Shown here: one piece after another, positions 34,342 through 45,804 of the stretch
How positions within the stretch are numbered: position 1 is the stretch's first letter
Layout of the letters: each line of letters begins with the position of its first letter
Program-made: the position numbers and the translations under genes
The notes under the pieces: generated by a model
Told to the model about the DNA's origin: nothing
Seen by the model: only the letters and a program-made list of their open reading frames with translations
Databases searched by the model: none
Assembly (NCBI RefSeq): GCF_000498755.1
Contig: NZ_AXUS01000016.1
Span: forward strand, 30,458 to 88,429
From: Clostridioides mangenotii TR
GTDB lineage: Bacteria; Bacillota; Clostridia; Peptostreptococcales; Peptostreptococcaceae
Direction of reading: 5' to 3'
Length of the DNA stretch: 57,972 bases

Positions 34342-36900
34342 ATGGTAGAATTTATACTTAACGGAGAGAAAGTTGTAGCAGAAGAGGGCAAGAAACTTCT
34401 AGACTACTTGAGAGAAGATAAAAATATTACTTCTGTAAAAAATGGATGTTCTGAAGGTGCTTGTGGTACTTGTATGGTCATAATTGATGGCAAGGCTACT
34501 AAAGCATGCGTATTTAAAACTGATAAATTAGCTGGAAAAAGTATAGTTACTATAGAAGGTTTGACTGAAAGAGAGCAAGATGTATACGCTTATGCTTTCT
34601 CTAGTCAAGGAGCTGTACAATGCGGTTTCTGTATACCAGGTATGGTAATAAGTGCAAAAGCTTTACTAGATGTAAATGCAGATCCAACTGAGGATGATAT
34701 AAAGAAAGCTTTAAGAGGAAATATTTGTAGATGTACTGGTTATGTAAAAATAATCAAAGCTGTACAATTAGTTGCTAAAATACTAAGAGAAGGAACTGAA
34801 GTTCCAAAAGTGGCTTGTAAAGGTCTAGTTGGAGATAGCCTTCAAAGAGTAGATGCAGTAGCAAAAACTCTTGGAACAGCGGAGTATGTAGACGATATAA
34901 GAATGGATGGTATGATCTACGGTTCTGCTGTTAGAGCTAAGTACCCAAGAGCATTAGTTAAGAGTATAAATATTGAGAAAGCTAAAGCTCATCCTGGAGT
35001 AGTCGCAGTACTTACTGCTGAAGATGTTCCTGGAACATTAAAAGTTGGTCACTTAAAAAAAGATTGGGATACTTTAATTCCAGTAGGACATGAAACAAGA
35101 TACTTAGGAGATTCTATAGTTTTAGTAGCTGCTGAGACTAGAGAAGCTTTAGAAGAAGCTAAGAGTTTAGTAGAAATTGATTATGAAGAGTTAACTCCAC
35201 TTAGCACTCCAGAAATGGCATTAGCTGAAGGAGCTCCACTTATACATGAAACAGGAAACCTTCTAGTTAAACAAGAGCTAAAAAGAGGAAATGCTGAAGA
35301 AAAAATTAAAAACTCAAAATATGTAGTAACTAAGCATTATTCTACACCTCCAACTGAGCACGCTTTCTTAGAGCCAGAATGTGCTGTTGCTGGGCCAAAT
35401 GACGATGGAGTTTTAATATACTCTACAGATCAAGGTGTATTCGCTACTCAACACGAGTGTGCTGACATGTTAGGTCTTCCTCATGAGAAGGTAAGAGTTA
35501 TAAATAAAATGGTAGGTGGAGGATTCGGTGGTAAAGAAGACATGAGTGTTCAACACCACGCTGCTTTACTTGCTTACCATACTAAGAGATTTGTAAAAGT
35601 ACAACTTACTAGAAAAGAAAGTATGATAATACATCCTAAGAGACACGCTGCAGAGATGATATTCACAACTGCATGTGATGAAAATGGATATTTAACAGCT
35701 ATGAAGGCTGAGATAGTTACTGACACAGGTGCTTACGCATCTCTAGGTGGACCAGTACTTCAAAGACTTTGTACACATGCTGCCGGACCATACAACTATC
35801 AAGATATAGATATAGTTGGAAGAGCGGCTTACACTAACAACCCTCCTGGAGGAGCATTTAGAGGTTTCGGAGTTACTCAAAGTTGTTTTGCAACAGAGTG
35901 TAACATAAACTTATTAGCTGAGATGGTTGGAATTTCCCCATGGGAAATTAGATACAGAAATGCTATAAAGCCAGGTCAAGTTCTTCCAAATGGTCAGATA
36001 GCTGATGAAGGTACTGCATTAGTTGAAACACTTGAAGCAGTTAAGGAACAATATGAAGCTCATCCAAGAGCTGGTATAGCTTGTGCTATGAAGAATGCCG
36101 GAGTTGGGGTTGGTATACCTGATGTAGGAAGATGTAACATAGTAATTATAGATGGAAAAGTTAACTTAAGATCTAGTGCATCTTGTATAGGTCAAGGACT
36201 TGGAACTGTTATGGTTCAGGTAGCTTGTGAAACTTCTGGATTAGCTCCAGAGCTTATGGTTCACGCTGCACCTGATACACATACTACACCAGATTCAGGA
36301 AACACTACTGCATCTAGACAAACAGTATTCACTGGAGAGGCAACAAGAGTTGCAAGTACAAAGTTAAAAGAAGCGTTAGATTCTGGTAAAACGCTAGCAG
36401 ATCTTGAAGGTGAAGAGTTCTATGGAGAGTACTCATCAGTAACTGATAAGATGGGATCTGACAAAGAATTCCCAGTAAGTCACGTTGCTTATGGATATGC
36501 AACTCAAATAGTTATGCTTGACGAAGATGGAAAGCTAGAGAAAGTTGTAGCTGCACACGATGTTGGCAAAGCTATAAACCCAGTGAGTTTAGAAGGACAA
36601 ATAGAAGGTGGAGTTGTTATGTCACTTGGATATGGATTAACAGAAGACTATCCAATGAAAGATTCTGTTCCTACTGGAAAATTCGGTACTATAGGATTAT
36701 TTAAATCAGTAGATATCCCAGAAATCGAAACAATAATAGTAGAGAAGAACGACGTTGACTTAGCTTACGGAGCTAAAGGTGTTGGAGAGATATGTTCAGT
36801 TCCAGCAGCACCAGCTGTTCAAAATGCTTACTATGTATTGGATAAGCAATTTAGAACTAAATTACCACTTGAGAACACTCCTTACAATAAAAAGAAATAG
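34342..36900 (+). CDS. Selenium-dependent-type xanthine dehydrogenase, fused Fe-S and molybdenum subunits
   Basis: An 852-residue molybdenum hydroxylase. The N-terminal domain binds two 2Fe-2S clusters (Cys36, 41, 44 and 56; Cys94, 97, 129 and 131). The molybdopterin domain follows after a linker near 165, with LGTAEYVDDI, GGGFGGKED (around 391), GAFRGFG (around 513) and GVGEICSVP near the C-terminus with the catalytic Glu. The FAD domain of ordinary XDH is absent. This length and fusion match the selenium-dependent XDH family (as in Enterococcus faecalis) and E. coli XdhD, in which selenium is a labile cofactor and not selenocysteine; indeed no in-frame TGA is present. It likely oxidises xanthine, or reduces urate, with electrons from another carrier. 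Confidence 0.9.
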   Translation: MVEFILNGEKVVAEEGKKLLDYLREDKNITSVKNGCSEGACGTCMVIIDGKATKACVFKTDKLAGKSIVTIEGLTEREQDVYAYAFSSQGAVQCGFCIPGMVISAKALLDVNADPTEDDIKKALRGNICRCTGYVKIIKAVQLVAKILREGTEVPKVACKGLVGDSLQRVDAVAKTLGTAEYVDDIRMDGMIYGSAVRAKYPRALVKSINIEKAKAHPGVVAVLTAEDVPGTLKVGHLKKDWDTLIPVGHETRYLGDSIVLVAAETREALEEAKSLVEIDYEELTPLSTPEMALAEGAPLIHETGNLLVKQELKRGNAEEKIKNSKYVVTKHYSTPPTEHAFLEPECAVAGPNDDGVLIYSTDQGVFATQHECADMLGLPHEKVRVINKMVGGGFGGKEDMSVQHHAALLAYHTKRFVKVQLTRKESMIIHPKRHAAEMIFTTACDENGYLTAMKAEIVTDTGAYASLGGPVLQRLCTHAAGPYNYQDIDIVGRAAYTNNPPGGAFRGFGVTQSCFATECNINLLAEMVGISPWEIRYRNAIKPGQVLPNGQIADEGTALVETLEAVKEQYEAHPRAGIACAMKNAGVGVGIPDVGRCNIVIIDGKVNLRSSASCIGQGLGTVMVQVACETSGLAPELMVHAAPDTHTTPDSGNTTASRQTVFTGEATRVASTKLKEALDSGKTLADLEGEEFYGEYSSVTDKMGSDKEFPVSHVAYGYATQIVMLDEDGKLEKVVAAHDVGKAINPVSLEGQIEGGVVMSLGYGLTEDYPMKDSVPTGKFGTIGLFKSVDIPEIETIIVEKNDVDLAYGAKGVGEICSVPAAPAVQNAYYVLDKQFRTKLPLENTPYNKKK

Positions 36901-36927
36901 TAACTGAGTAAAAAATTGTTTATATAT

Positions 36928-36992
36928 AAAAACCCTTTTGCATAATACATGTCTAAAATGTTAGAATGTAATTATAAAGAAGGGTTTTTTAT
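36928..36992 (+). terminator. Terminator of the hyuA-xdh operon
   Basis: AAAAACCCTTTT pairs with GAAGGGTTTTTT; the 40-base loop contains its own ACAT..ATGT stem. Confidence 0.8.
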
Positions 36993-37022
36993 TTATATTA
37001 TAATAAAAGTGGGGTGACGAAG

Positions 37023-38369
37023 TTGGGCCTTAATAATAGATTAGAATTGAGCCAGTCACAGAAGTTGATTTTGACAACTCAGATAAAACAATCATTGACT
37101 ATTTTAAACATGAGCAAGCTAGAGCTAGATGAAGAGATAAAAAAGGAATCGGAAAACAACCCTTTAATTGAAGTAGAGACAAAGAGTGAAATAAACTGGG
37201 AACAGTATGTAAAAGATATGGAGTACTCTAGATCAACATATAGAACAGAATCTAGCTACAATCCGGATAACGAAGTGGATTTAGAAAATTTAATTAGATA
37301 TTCTTCAAATTTGTACGAGGATTTAAAGTTTCAAATAAGCTTATACAATATTTCTGAAAAACAAAAAAAGATATGTGAGTATATAATAGATAGCCTTGAT
37401 GAAGACGGTTACCTAAGATCAAATGAGATAGATATAATAAACATACTAAAAATTACAGAAGAACAATTTAATGAATGTCTTGAAATTGTACAACAACTAG
37501 AGCCTGTTGGTGTCGGTGCAAGAGATTTATCCGAATGTCTATTGATTCAAATGGACAACTTAAATATAAATAATAAGATATTAAGAGAAATTGTAAAAAA
37601 CGATTTGGTTTTGCTTGCTAACAATAAATACAAACAAATAAGCAAAAAATACAACATTACATTGCAAAAATGTGTAGAGTTGATGGATATCATTAAATCA
37701 TTTGATCCAAGGCCAGGAAGGGCAAAATCTTCCGAAAAAAGCGTATATATTCAGCCCGATGTATTTGTAGAAAAAATAGATGGGGATTTTGTAGTTCACA
37801 CCAACGAAAAAGATTCTTATAAAATAAGAATAAACAGCTATTATAAAGAGATATTGAGCAATTCCAGTTCTGATGAAAATGCAAAGAGCTTTATAAAAGA
37901 GAGACTTAACTCAGCTACAGATCTAATTAAAAACATAGAAAACAGAAAGACTACTATACTTAGAATAGCTGAAGAGACTCTGAGTGCTCAAAGAGAGTTT
38001 TTAGAAAAGGGTACAAAATATATAAAACCACTAAAGATGAAGGATATAGCTGAAAGATTAGGTTTTCACGAATCTACGATCAGTAGAGGTGTAAACGGAA
38101 AATACATGCTAACTCCATATGGACTTTATGAATTTAGATATTTCTTCAGCAGTGCTATAGATACAGAGAGCGATGAAAAGGCTTCCAGCATCAGTATAAA
38201 AAAGATGATAGAAGAAATAATAGAAGGCGAAAATAAAAGAAAACCTCTAAGTGATGATCATATTTCAAAAATTCTTAAAGAAAAAGGTATAAATATAGCT
38301 AGAAGAACAGTAGCTAAATACCGAGAAGAGTTGGGAATACTATCATCGAGCAGAAGAAAAAAATATTAA
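37023..38369 (+). CDS. rpoN: RNA polymerase sigma-54 factor
   Basis: A 448-residue sigma-54. Region I is the Gln/Leu-rich activator-responsive segment (SQSQKLILTTQIKQSLTILN near the start). The core-binding region spans about 100-240. An HTH precedes the RpoN box, ARRTVAKYREELGI (around 430-443), which reads the -24 element. Start choice: TTG 37023 is eight bases after GTGGGG; GTG 37014 would overlap that site, so TTG is preferred. It lies next to genes with two sigma-54 promoters and ahead of gap, the same neighbourhood as sigL in C. difficile. The usual cggR repressor gene is not found between it and gap. Confidence 0.93.
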   Translation: MGLNNRLELSQSQKLILTTQIKQSLTILNMSKLELDEEIKKESENNPLIEVETKSEINWEQYVKDMEYSRSTYRTESSYNPDNEVDLENLIRYSSNLYEDLKFQISLYNISEKQKKICEYIIDSLDEDGYLRSNEIDIINILKITEEQFNECLEIVQQLEPVGVGARDLSECLLIQMDNLNINNKILREIVKNDLVLLANNKYKQISKKYNITLQKCVELMDIIKSFDPRPGRAKSSEKSVYIQPDVFVEKIDGDFVVHTNEKDSYKIRINSYYKEILSNSSSDENAKSFIKERLNSATDLIKNIENRKTTILRIAEETLSAQREFLEKGTKYIKPLKMKDIAERLGFHESTISRGVNGKYMLTPYGLYEFRYFFSSAIDTESDEKASSISIKKMIEEIIEGENKRKPLSDDHISKILKEKGINIARRTVAKYREELGILSSSRRKKY

Positions 38370-38981
38370 AAAATCTAAAAGAACAAATACAATCAAACAT
38401 GAACATAAAAAACGACAAAAAGTAACAAGAGTAAGCGGAAAAGAACTATGATGAAGGCGAAAAAGATCGTCTAAAAATCATAAAAAAACATTGAAATAAT
38501 CACAAACTAACAATAAATTTGCAGCAGAAAATAATTAAAAAAAACGACAACTTTTATGATAAGATAAAGAGAAGGATGACTGTCTAATCTTGTAAAATAT
38601 AATCGATATAGTATGTTTACAATAAATTTATTTTATAAAAAAATATAAAAATATTCTAAAACAATCAAACAAACAATATAAAAAGTTACATATAAAACAA
38701 TAAGTATAAATATATTCTGAAAAAATAAGTATATATTTATATGAAAAATTTAAAAATAAATTTGTATTGATAGCATAGATTAAACTTTTATTTTCATTTT
38801 ATATATAATTAAATTTTTCTGGACAATACTATACGATATGGAGAATATAGATTTTACAAGAAGCAATAAAAGACTTCCTTAATACCTGAATAGTAGTTAT
38901 TATAACTAAAATTTTCTATAAGACTTTTAAATATAATTGATGATTATATTAAAAATATTATTTACTACAGGAGGTAAACTT
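38370..38981 (+). other. AT-rich intergenic region upstream of gap
   Basis: About 610 bases without a credible gene on either strand. The first 250 are purine-rich, the rest very AT-rich. I see no remnant of cggR and no clear operator. It presumably holds the promoter of the glycolytic operon, but no hexamer pair stands out. AGGAGG at 38969-38974 is the gap ribosome binding site. Confidence 0.5.
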
Positions 38982-40004
38982 ATGTTAAGAGTTGGAATTA
39001 ATGGATTTGGTAGAATTGGGAGATTGGCATTTAGATTAATGATTGAGCAACCAGAAGCATTTGAAATAGTCGGCATCAATGATTTAACTGATGTAGAGAT
39101 GCTTGTATATTTACTTAAATACGACACAACCCAACGAAGACTAAATCATAAAATAGAAATAAAAGACAACAATATAGTAGTAAATGGCAAAGAAGTAAAA
39201 GTTACTTCTGAAAAAAATCCAGCAGATATACCATGGCTTGAGTTAGGTACAGAAGTAGTGTTGGAATGTACTGGATTATTTTCATCTAAAGAAAAAGCAG
39301 AAGAACATTTAAAAGCAGGAGCAAAAAGGGTAATTATTTCAGCTCCCGGTTCAGATGATATAAAGATGATTGTATACAATACAAATCACAAAACATTAGA
39401 TGGATCTGAAACCATAATCTCAGCTGCCTCATGTACTACTAACTGCCTTGCACCGATGGCAAAAGTGTTAAACGACAATTATGGAATACAAAAAGGTCTT
39501 ATGACTACAATACACGCATACACTAATGATCAAAACACACTGGATGCGCCTCACCCAAAAGGTGATTTTAGAAGAGCCAGATCGGCGGCAAATAATATAG
39601 TTCCAAACAGTACAGGTGCAGCTAAAGCTATAGGAAAAGTAATACCAGAATTAGAAGGTAAACTTGATGGATCTGCTCAAAGGGTTCCAGTTCCTACTGG
39701 ATCTATTACAGAGTTAGTTTGTAGTTTAGATAAGAAAGTAAGCGTAGAAGAAATAAACAAAGCTATGAAAAAAGCGGAAAATGATTCATTTGGATATAAT
39801 TATGAGATGTTGGTATCATCAGATGTAATTGGAATTTACTATGGATCTCTTTTCGATGCAACTCAGACGAAAGTAATCGATGTTAACGGTGAGCAACTTG
39901 TAAAAGTTGTAGCTTGGTACGACAATGAGATGTCTTATACAGCTCAGTTAATAAGATTATTGGTATTGGTTGGAGGATTTGTTAAGCAAGAAAATCCCTA
40001 CTAA
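38982..40004 (+). CDS. gap: Glyceraldehyde-3-phosphate dehydrogenase, type I
   Basis: A 340-residue NAD-dependent glycolytic enzyme. NAD site [15 protein letters not shown] (around residues 4-18), catalytic [12 protein letters not shown] (around 149-160), HAYTNDQ (around 178) and WYDNEMSY (around 317-324). ATG 38982 is seven bases from AGGAGG; the reading frame is open upstream without a ribosome site. First gene of gap-pgk-tpiA-gpmI-eno. A terminator-like hairpin follows, so full read-through into pgk is not certain. Confidence 0.96.
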   Translation: MLRVGINGFGRIGRLAFRLMIEQPEAFEIVGINDLTDVEMLVYLLKYDTTQRRLNHKIEIKDNNIVVNGKEVKVTSEKNPADIPWLELGTEVVLECTGLFSSKEKAEEHLKAGAKRVIISAPGSDDIKMIVYNTNHKTLDGSETIISAASCTTNCLAPMAKVLNDNYGIQKGLMTTIHAYTNDQNTLDAPHPKGDFRRARSAANNIVPNSTGAAKAIGKVIPELEGKLDGSAQRVPVPTGSITELVCSLDKKVSVEEINKAMKKAENDSFGYNYEMLVSSDVIGIYYGSLFDATQTKVIDVNGEQLVKVVAWYDNEMSYTAQLIRLLVLVGGFVKQENPY

Positions 40005-40053
40005 ACCGGTTACCTATATTTGGTAAATTGATTACCTTAATATAACATTAAAT

Positions 40054-40094
40054 AAAGTCCACATCTATGTATTAGCATGGGTATGGACTTTTTT
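40054..40094 (+). terminator. Terminator between gap and pgk
   Basis: AAAGTCCACAT pairs with ATGGACTTT (shifted by a small bulge) and TTTTTT follows. It probably lets gap be expressed more strongly than pgk-eno. Confidence 0.75.
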
Positions 40095-40246
40095 GCAAAA
40101 TTTTATAAAAACTAAAGAATTTACATAAATAATTGTGACATACTATTCATAAATAACCAATAATATGATATATTAAATATTATAAAAGTATACATTAATG
40201 TCTATTAATGTAAGATAAATTTCTTTACTTAAGAGGAGAGTTAACT

Positions 40247-41449
40247 ATGTCAATGCTGAACAAAAAAAATATAGAAGATATAGAAGTTAGCGGGAAGAAA
40301 GTATTAGTAAGATGTGATTTTAATGTACCACTTAAAGACGGACAAATTACAGACGACAATAGATTAAGAGGTGCTATGCCTACAATAGAGAACCTTGTAT
40401 CAAGAGATGCAAAGGTTATATTGTGTTCTCATTTAGGGAAACCAAAAGGGGAAGCTAAAAAAGAACTATCTCTAGCACCTGTAGCTAAAAAGCTATCGGA
40501 AATGTTAAGCAAAGAAGTAGTATTTGCTGCAGATGACAATGTAGTAGGAGAAAATGCTAAAGCTGCGGTAGACCAAATGAAAGACGGAGATATAGTCCTT
40601 ATTGAAAACACTAGATATAGAGCAGAAGAAACTAAAAACTTAGAAAACTTCTCAAAAGAATTAGCGTCACTTGCAGAGATATATGTAAACGATGCTTTTG
40701 GAACTGCTCATAGAGCTCACTGCTCAACGGTAGGTGCGGGAGAATTTTTAGAAGAAAGAGCTTGTGGGTATTTAATTCAAAAAGAGCTTAAATTTTTAGG
40801 AGATTCAGTTGCAAATCCTGTAAAACCTTTTACAGCGATATTAGGTGGAGCGAAAGTTTCAGATAAGCTTGCAGTTATTAACAATTTACTTGATAAAGTG
40901 GATAACCTAATCATCGGCGGAGGGATGGCGTATACATTCTTAAAAGCACAGGGATATGAAGTAGGAACTTCTTTACTAGAAGAAGATAAAATAGAATACG
41001 CAAAAGAGATGATAGCGAAGGCTAAGGAAAAGGGAGTAAACCTTCTACTTCCAACAGATGTAGTAATGGCAGAAAAATTTGCAGAAGATGCAAAGCCAAT
41101 AGTTACTGAGGATGCAAACATAAAAGATGGATATATGGGATTAGATATAGGCCCTAAATCTGTGGATATCTTCGTAGATGCTATAAATAAATCTAAAACT
41201 GTAGTTTGGAATGGTCCAATGGGAGTTTTTGAATTTGCAAACTTTGCTACAGGTACACTAGAAGTTGCAAAAGCCATGGCTAACCTAAAAGATGCCACAA
41301 CTATAATCGGCGGTGGAGACAGTGCAGCCGCTGTTAACCTACTTGGATTTGGAGATAAGATGACTCATGTATCTACAGGTGGTGGAGCTTCTCTTGAGTT
41401 CTTAGAAGGTAAAGATCTTCCAGGTATAGTATCTTTAGACGATAAGTAA
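40247..41449 (+). CDS. pgk: Phosphoglycerate kinase
   Basis: A 400-residue glycolytic kinase that makes ATP from 1,3-bisphosphoglycerate. Substrate regions [11 protein letters not shown] (around residues 19-29) and [10 protein letters not shown] (around 63-72); nucleotide-binding [10 protein letters not shown] (around 205-214), GPMGVFE (around 326-332) and the C-terminal GGGDSAAAV (around 357-365). ATG 40247 follows AGAGGAGAG; a second ATG two codons later is also possible. Starts after a terminator, so it may also have its own promoter around 40130-40180. Confidence 0.96.
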   Translation: MSMLNKKNIEDIEVSGKKVLVRCDFNVPLKDGQITDDNRLRGAMPTIENLVSRDAKVILCSHLGKPKGEAKKELSLAPVAKKLSEMLSKEVVFAADDNVVGENAKAAVDQMKDGDIVLIENTRYRAEETKNLENFSKELASLAEIYVNDAFGTAHRAHCSTVGAGEFLEERACGYLIQKELKFLGDSVANPVKPFTAILGGAKVSDKLAVINNLLDKVDNLIIGGGMAYTFLKAQGYEVGTSLLEEDKIEYAKEMIAKAKEKGVNLLLPTDVVMAEKFAEDAKPIVTEDANIKDGYMGLDIGPKSVDIFVDAINKSKTVVWNGPMGVFEFANFATGTLEVAKAMANLKDATTIIGGGDSAAAVNLLGFGDKMTHVSTGGGASLEFLEGKDLPGIVSLDDK

Positions 41450-41576
41450 GGTTATATAAAAATAGGAAAGTTTATATAAAAATAGAAGATAGTTTGTTTA
41501 TATTTAAAAAAATATACAAAAATATAAAAAAGATACGTTAGTAAGAATAAACTTATTTATAAGGAGATTTGAATAC

Positions 41577-42317
41577 ATGAGAAAACCTATAATTGCTGGG
41601 AACTGGAAAATGAACAAAACTATAAAAGAAGCATTAGAATTTGTTTCAGATATTAAAGGGAAAACTAATGCTGAAGTTGATGCGGTAATATGTGCACCTT
41701 TTACTCTTTTAAAAGATTTAAAAGAATCGACTAAGGGAACTGACATAAAAATTGCTGCACAGAATATGCACTTTGAAGATAATGGAGCTTTTACAGGAGA
41801 GGTTTCGCCTCTAATGTTAAAAGAATTAAACATAGATTACGTTGTTATTGGGCATTCTGAGAGAAGACAATACTTCAACGAAACTGATGAGACAGTTAAC
41901 AAAAAGGTTTTAAAAGCTTTAGAAACGGGAATAAATCCAATAGTGTGTGTTGGAGAAACTCTAGAGCAAAGAGAATCTGACAACACTAAAAAAGTAGTTG
42001 AAGTTCAAGTCAAAGAAGCTTTAAAAGAAGTCAAAGACTCGGATTTATCAAAAGTAGTAGTTGCTTATGAGCCAATATGGGCTATAGGGACAGGAAAAAC
42101 TGCTACAGCAGAGCAAGCTAACGACGTAATTTCTTACATAAGAGAAGTTATAAAAAGTTTATACGGAGATTTAAGTCAAGAACTTAGAATACAGTACGGC
42201 GGAAGTGTAAAACCTTCTAATGTAAAAGAAATAATGGGACAAAGTGATATAGATGGAGCATTAGTTGGAGGAGCAAGTTTAGCTTCTAAAGACTATTTAG
42301 AACTTGTCAACTTTTAA
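41577..42317 (+). CDS. tpiA: Triosephosphate isomerase
   Basis: A 246-residue TIM barrel. Active-site lysine in GNWKMNK (around residues 8-14), catalytic histidine in VIGHSERR (around 92-99), catalytic glutamate in AYEPIWAIGTGK (around 163-174) and phosphate loop YGGSVKP (around 205-211). ATG follows AAGGAG. Twelve bases separate it from gpmI. Confidence 0.97.
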   Translation: MRKPIIAGNWKMNKTIKEALEFVSDIKGKTNAEVDAVICAPFTLLKDLKESTKGTDIKIAAQNMHFEDNGAFTGEVSPLMLKELNIDYVVIGHSERRQYFNETDETVNKKVLKALETGINPIVCVGETLEQRESDNTKKVVEVQVKEALKEVKDSDLSKVVVAYEPIWAIGTGKTATAEQANDVISYIREVIKSLYGDLSQELRIQYGGSVKPSNVKEIMGQSDIDGALVGGASLASKDYLELVNF

Positions 42318-42328
42318 GGAGTGAAACA

Positions 42329-43864
42329 ATGAAAAAACCAGTTGCTTTAATTATTATGGATGGTTTTGGTTATAGTGAAAATGCCGAAGGAAATGCAATA
42401 GCTGAGGCGCAGACTCCAAATCTATGCAGATTATCAAAAGAGTATCCTAGTACTCTTATAAAAGCTAGTGGTCTTGATGTAGGTCTACCATACCTTCAAA
42501 TGGGAAATTCTGAGGTCGGGCATACAAATATCGGTGCAGGTAGAATTGTATATCAAGATTTAACTAGAATAACTAAGTCGATAAAAGATGGAGACTTTTT
42601 TACAAATGATGTTTTGTCTGAAGCAATGGATAAAGCTAAGGGACACGCGCTTCATATAATGGGACTTCTTTCAGATGGAGGAGTGCACTCCCATATAGAG
42701 CACGTTGAAGCACTTATTTTAATGGCTAAAAAAAGAGGTGTAGATAGACTATATATCCACGCTTTTACAGACGGTAGAGATACTGATCGTCAAAGTGCTG
42801 TAGAGTATGTAAAGGAAATAGAATCTACATTAAAAGATGTGGATCTAGGTGAATTTGCAACTGTATCGGGTAGATACTATGCTATGGACAGAGATAAGAG
42901 ATGGGACAGAATTAAACTTTCATACGATGCTATGGTATATGGTATGGGAGAAACTGCTGCATCTGCTGAAGAAGCCGTAAATAATTCGTATGAACAAGGT
43001 AAAAACGATGAGTTTATATTGCCTACAGTTGTACAAAAAAATGGAGAAGCTGTAGGGAAAATAAAAGATGGGGATAGCATTATATTCTTCAATTTTAGAC
43101 CAGATAGAGCTAGACAGATGACTAGAGCTATTGTTGATAAAAATTTCGGAGATTTTGATAGAGAAAATATAAATACTCATTTTGTTTGCCTAACTGAGTA
43201 CGATGCTACTATTGAAAATGTTTATATTGCATTTAAACCTCAATCATTAGAAAACACTTTAGGTGAGTATTTATCAAATAATGGAAAAACTCAACTTAGA
43301 GCTGCTGAAACAGAAAAATACGCACATGTAACATTCTTTTTCAACGGAGGAGTTGAAGAGCCAAATTTAGGTGAAGAGAGAATGTTGGTGCCATCTCCAA
43401 AGGTTGCAACATACGATTTACAACCAGGGATGTCTGCTTCAGAACTTTTAGAAAATACATTAAATAAGATCGATGAAGATAAGTTTGATTTTATTGTAGT
43501 AAACTTTGCAAATCCAGATATGGTAGGTCATACAGGTAGCATAGAAGCTACTGTAAAGGCTGTAGAAACAGTTGATGGATGTGTCGGATCTATAGTAGAT
43601 AAAATAATTAGTTTAGGTGGCGATGCAATAATTACAGCTGATCACGGAAATGCTGAGTACATGATAGATCACGAAACTGGAAAAGTAGTGACATCGCATT
43701 CTACTAATGAAGTTCCGTTTATATTAGCTGGTGACAAATACAAGAATGCGGATCTTCTAGATGATGGAAGGCTTTCTGATATTGCACCTACAGTTTTGGA
43801 TATTATGGATCTTGGTGCACCTAAAGAGATGGATGGTCATAGCCTTATTTCTTTCAAAAAGTAA
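42329..43864 (+). CDS. gpmI: 2,3-bisphosphoglycerate-independent phosphoglycerate mutase
   Basis: A 511-residue manganese enzyme of the alkaline phosphatase superfamily. The catalytic serine is in QMGNSEVGH (around residues 56-64), with IIMDGFGY at the start, HAFTDGRDTDR (around 147-157), FNFRPDRARQ (around 255-264) and the metal site ADHGNAEYM (around 437-445). ATG follows AAGGAGTG. Part of the pgk-tpiA-gpmI-eno run. Confidence 0.97.
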   Translation: MKKPVALIIMDGFGYSENAEGNAIAEAQTPNLCRLSKEYPSTLIKASGLDVGLPYLQMGNSEVGHTNIGAGRIVYQDLTRITKSIKDGDFFTNDVLSEAMDKAKGHALHIMGLLSDGGVHSHIEHVEALILMAKKRGVDRLYIHAFTDGRDTDRQSAVEYVKEIESTLKDVDLGEFATVSGRYYAMDRDKRWDRIKLSYDAMVYGMGETAASAEEAVNNSYEQGKNDEFILPTVVQKNGEAVGKIKDGDSIIFFNFRPDRARQMTRAIVDKNFGDFDRENINTHFVCLTEYDATIENVYIAFKPQSLENTLGEYLSNNGKTQLRAAETEKYAHVTFFFNGGVEEPNLGEERMLVPSPKVATYDLQPGMSASELLENTLNKIDEDKFDFIVVNFANPDMVGHTGSIEATVKAVETVDGCVGSIVDKIISLGGDAIITADHGNAEYMIDHETGKVVTSHSTNEVPFILAGDKYKNADLLDDGRLSDIAPTVLDIMDLGAPKEMDGHSLISFKK

Positions 43865-43927
43865 GGCATTATAATATAATGACAGTATAGATTGATGTGA
43901 TTTTTAATTTTAAATAAATTTTATTGA

Positions 43928-45235
<1,308 letters not shown>

Positions 45236-45318
45236 TTGATTTATGGATACGTAAAAATTTAATCGATTACTCATTTAACTAAAAAATCATAATAGATAAA
45301 GCAAAATAAATAAACTAT

Positions 45319-45367
45319 GTCTATAGGTATACTGAGACTCATTCAAGGGTTTCGTATAACTATAGAC
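45319..45367 (+). other. Hairpin between eno and secG
   Basis: GTCTATAG and TATAC pair with GTATA and CTATAGAC with a single bulge on each side and a 21-base loop that can fold further (GAGACTC..GGGTTTC). No T-run follows, so it may be an RNA leader or processing site and not a plain terminator. Confidence 0.4.
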
Positions 45368-45445
45368 ATTACTTGAATAAAAGAAGTTATTATGATAAAC
45401 TTGAGAGTAGTGATTTTAAGTAACGTGTGAACAGGAGGATAAAAA

Positions 45446-45676
45446 GTGAACTTGAATAATTTTTTAATGGGATTACAAATTGTATTAGGAATCGTAATGA
45501 TTTTAAGTATAATGCCTCAAGATACAAAGAGTGCTTTACCTTCACAATTTGGTGGAGATGGTAATCAAACGTATTTCAAGCCAAAAGGAAAGCAAGCATT
45601 TCTTGGTAAAATAACGAAAATATCAGCAGTGCTATTTTTTATAAACGCTTTAGTATTACTTATATTAGATAAGTAG
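45446..45676 (+). CDS. secG: Preprotein translocase subunit SecG
   Basis: A 76-residue membrane protein with two helices (about residues 5-24 and 54-74) separated by a Gly-rich cytoplasmic loop containing PQDTKSALPSQFGGDGNQTYF. This is the SecG layout of the SecYEG channel. GTG follows AGGAGG. The order eno-secG-rnr-smpB-ssrA is common in Firmicutes. Confidence 0.9.
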   Translation: MNLNNFLMGLQIVLGIVMILSIMPQDTKSALPSQFGGDGNQTYFKPKGKQAFLGKITKISAVLFFINALVLLILDK

Positions 45677-45750
45677 TATATCAATTTAATTGGCCATTAT
45701 TTTGATAAATAAGTGATTTAAAGATTAAATTTAATTTTTGAGTTAAAATG

Positions 45751-45784
45751 AAAAGCTGGGATCAAATGATTCCAGCTTTTTTTA
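45751..45784 (+). terminator. Intrinsic terminator of secG
   Basis: AAAAGCTGG(G)ATCA pairs with TGAT(T)CCAGCTTTT, then TTT. A 12-bp interrupted stem. Confidence 0.9.
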
Positions 45785-45804
45785 TGTTTAATTTTATAAG
45801 TATA

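Noticed and set aside
34342-36900. Selenocysteine in the xanthine dehydrogenase
   Set aside because: The frame has no in-frame TGA; this family uses selenium as a labile cofactor. No SECIS-dependent gene was seen in the window.
38370-38981. Decayed cggR
   Set aside because: I could not find any stretch translating to an HTH or sugar-binding domain on either strand.
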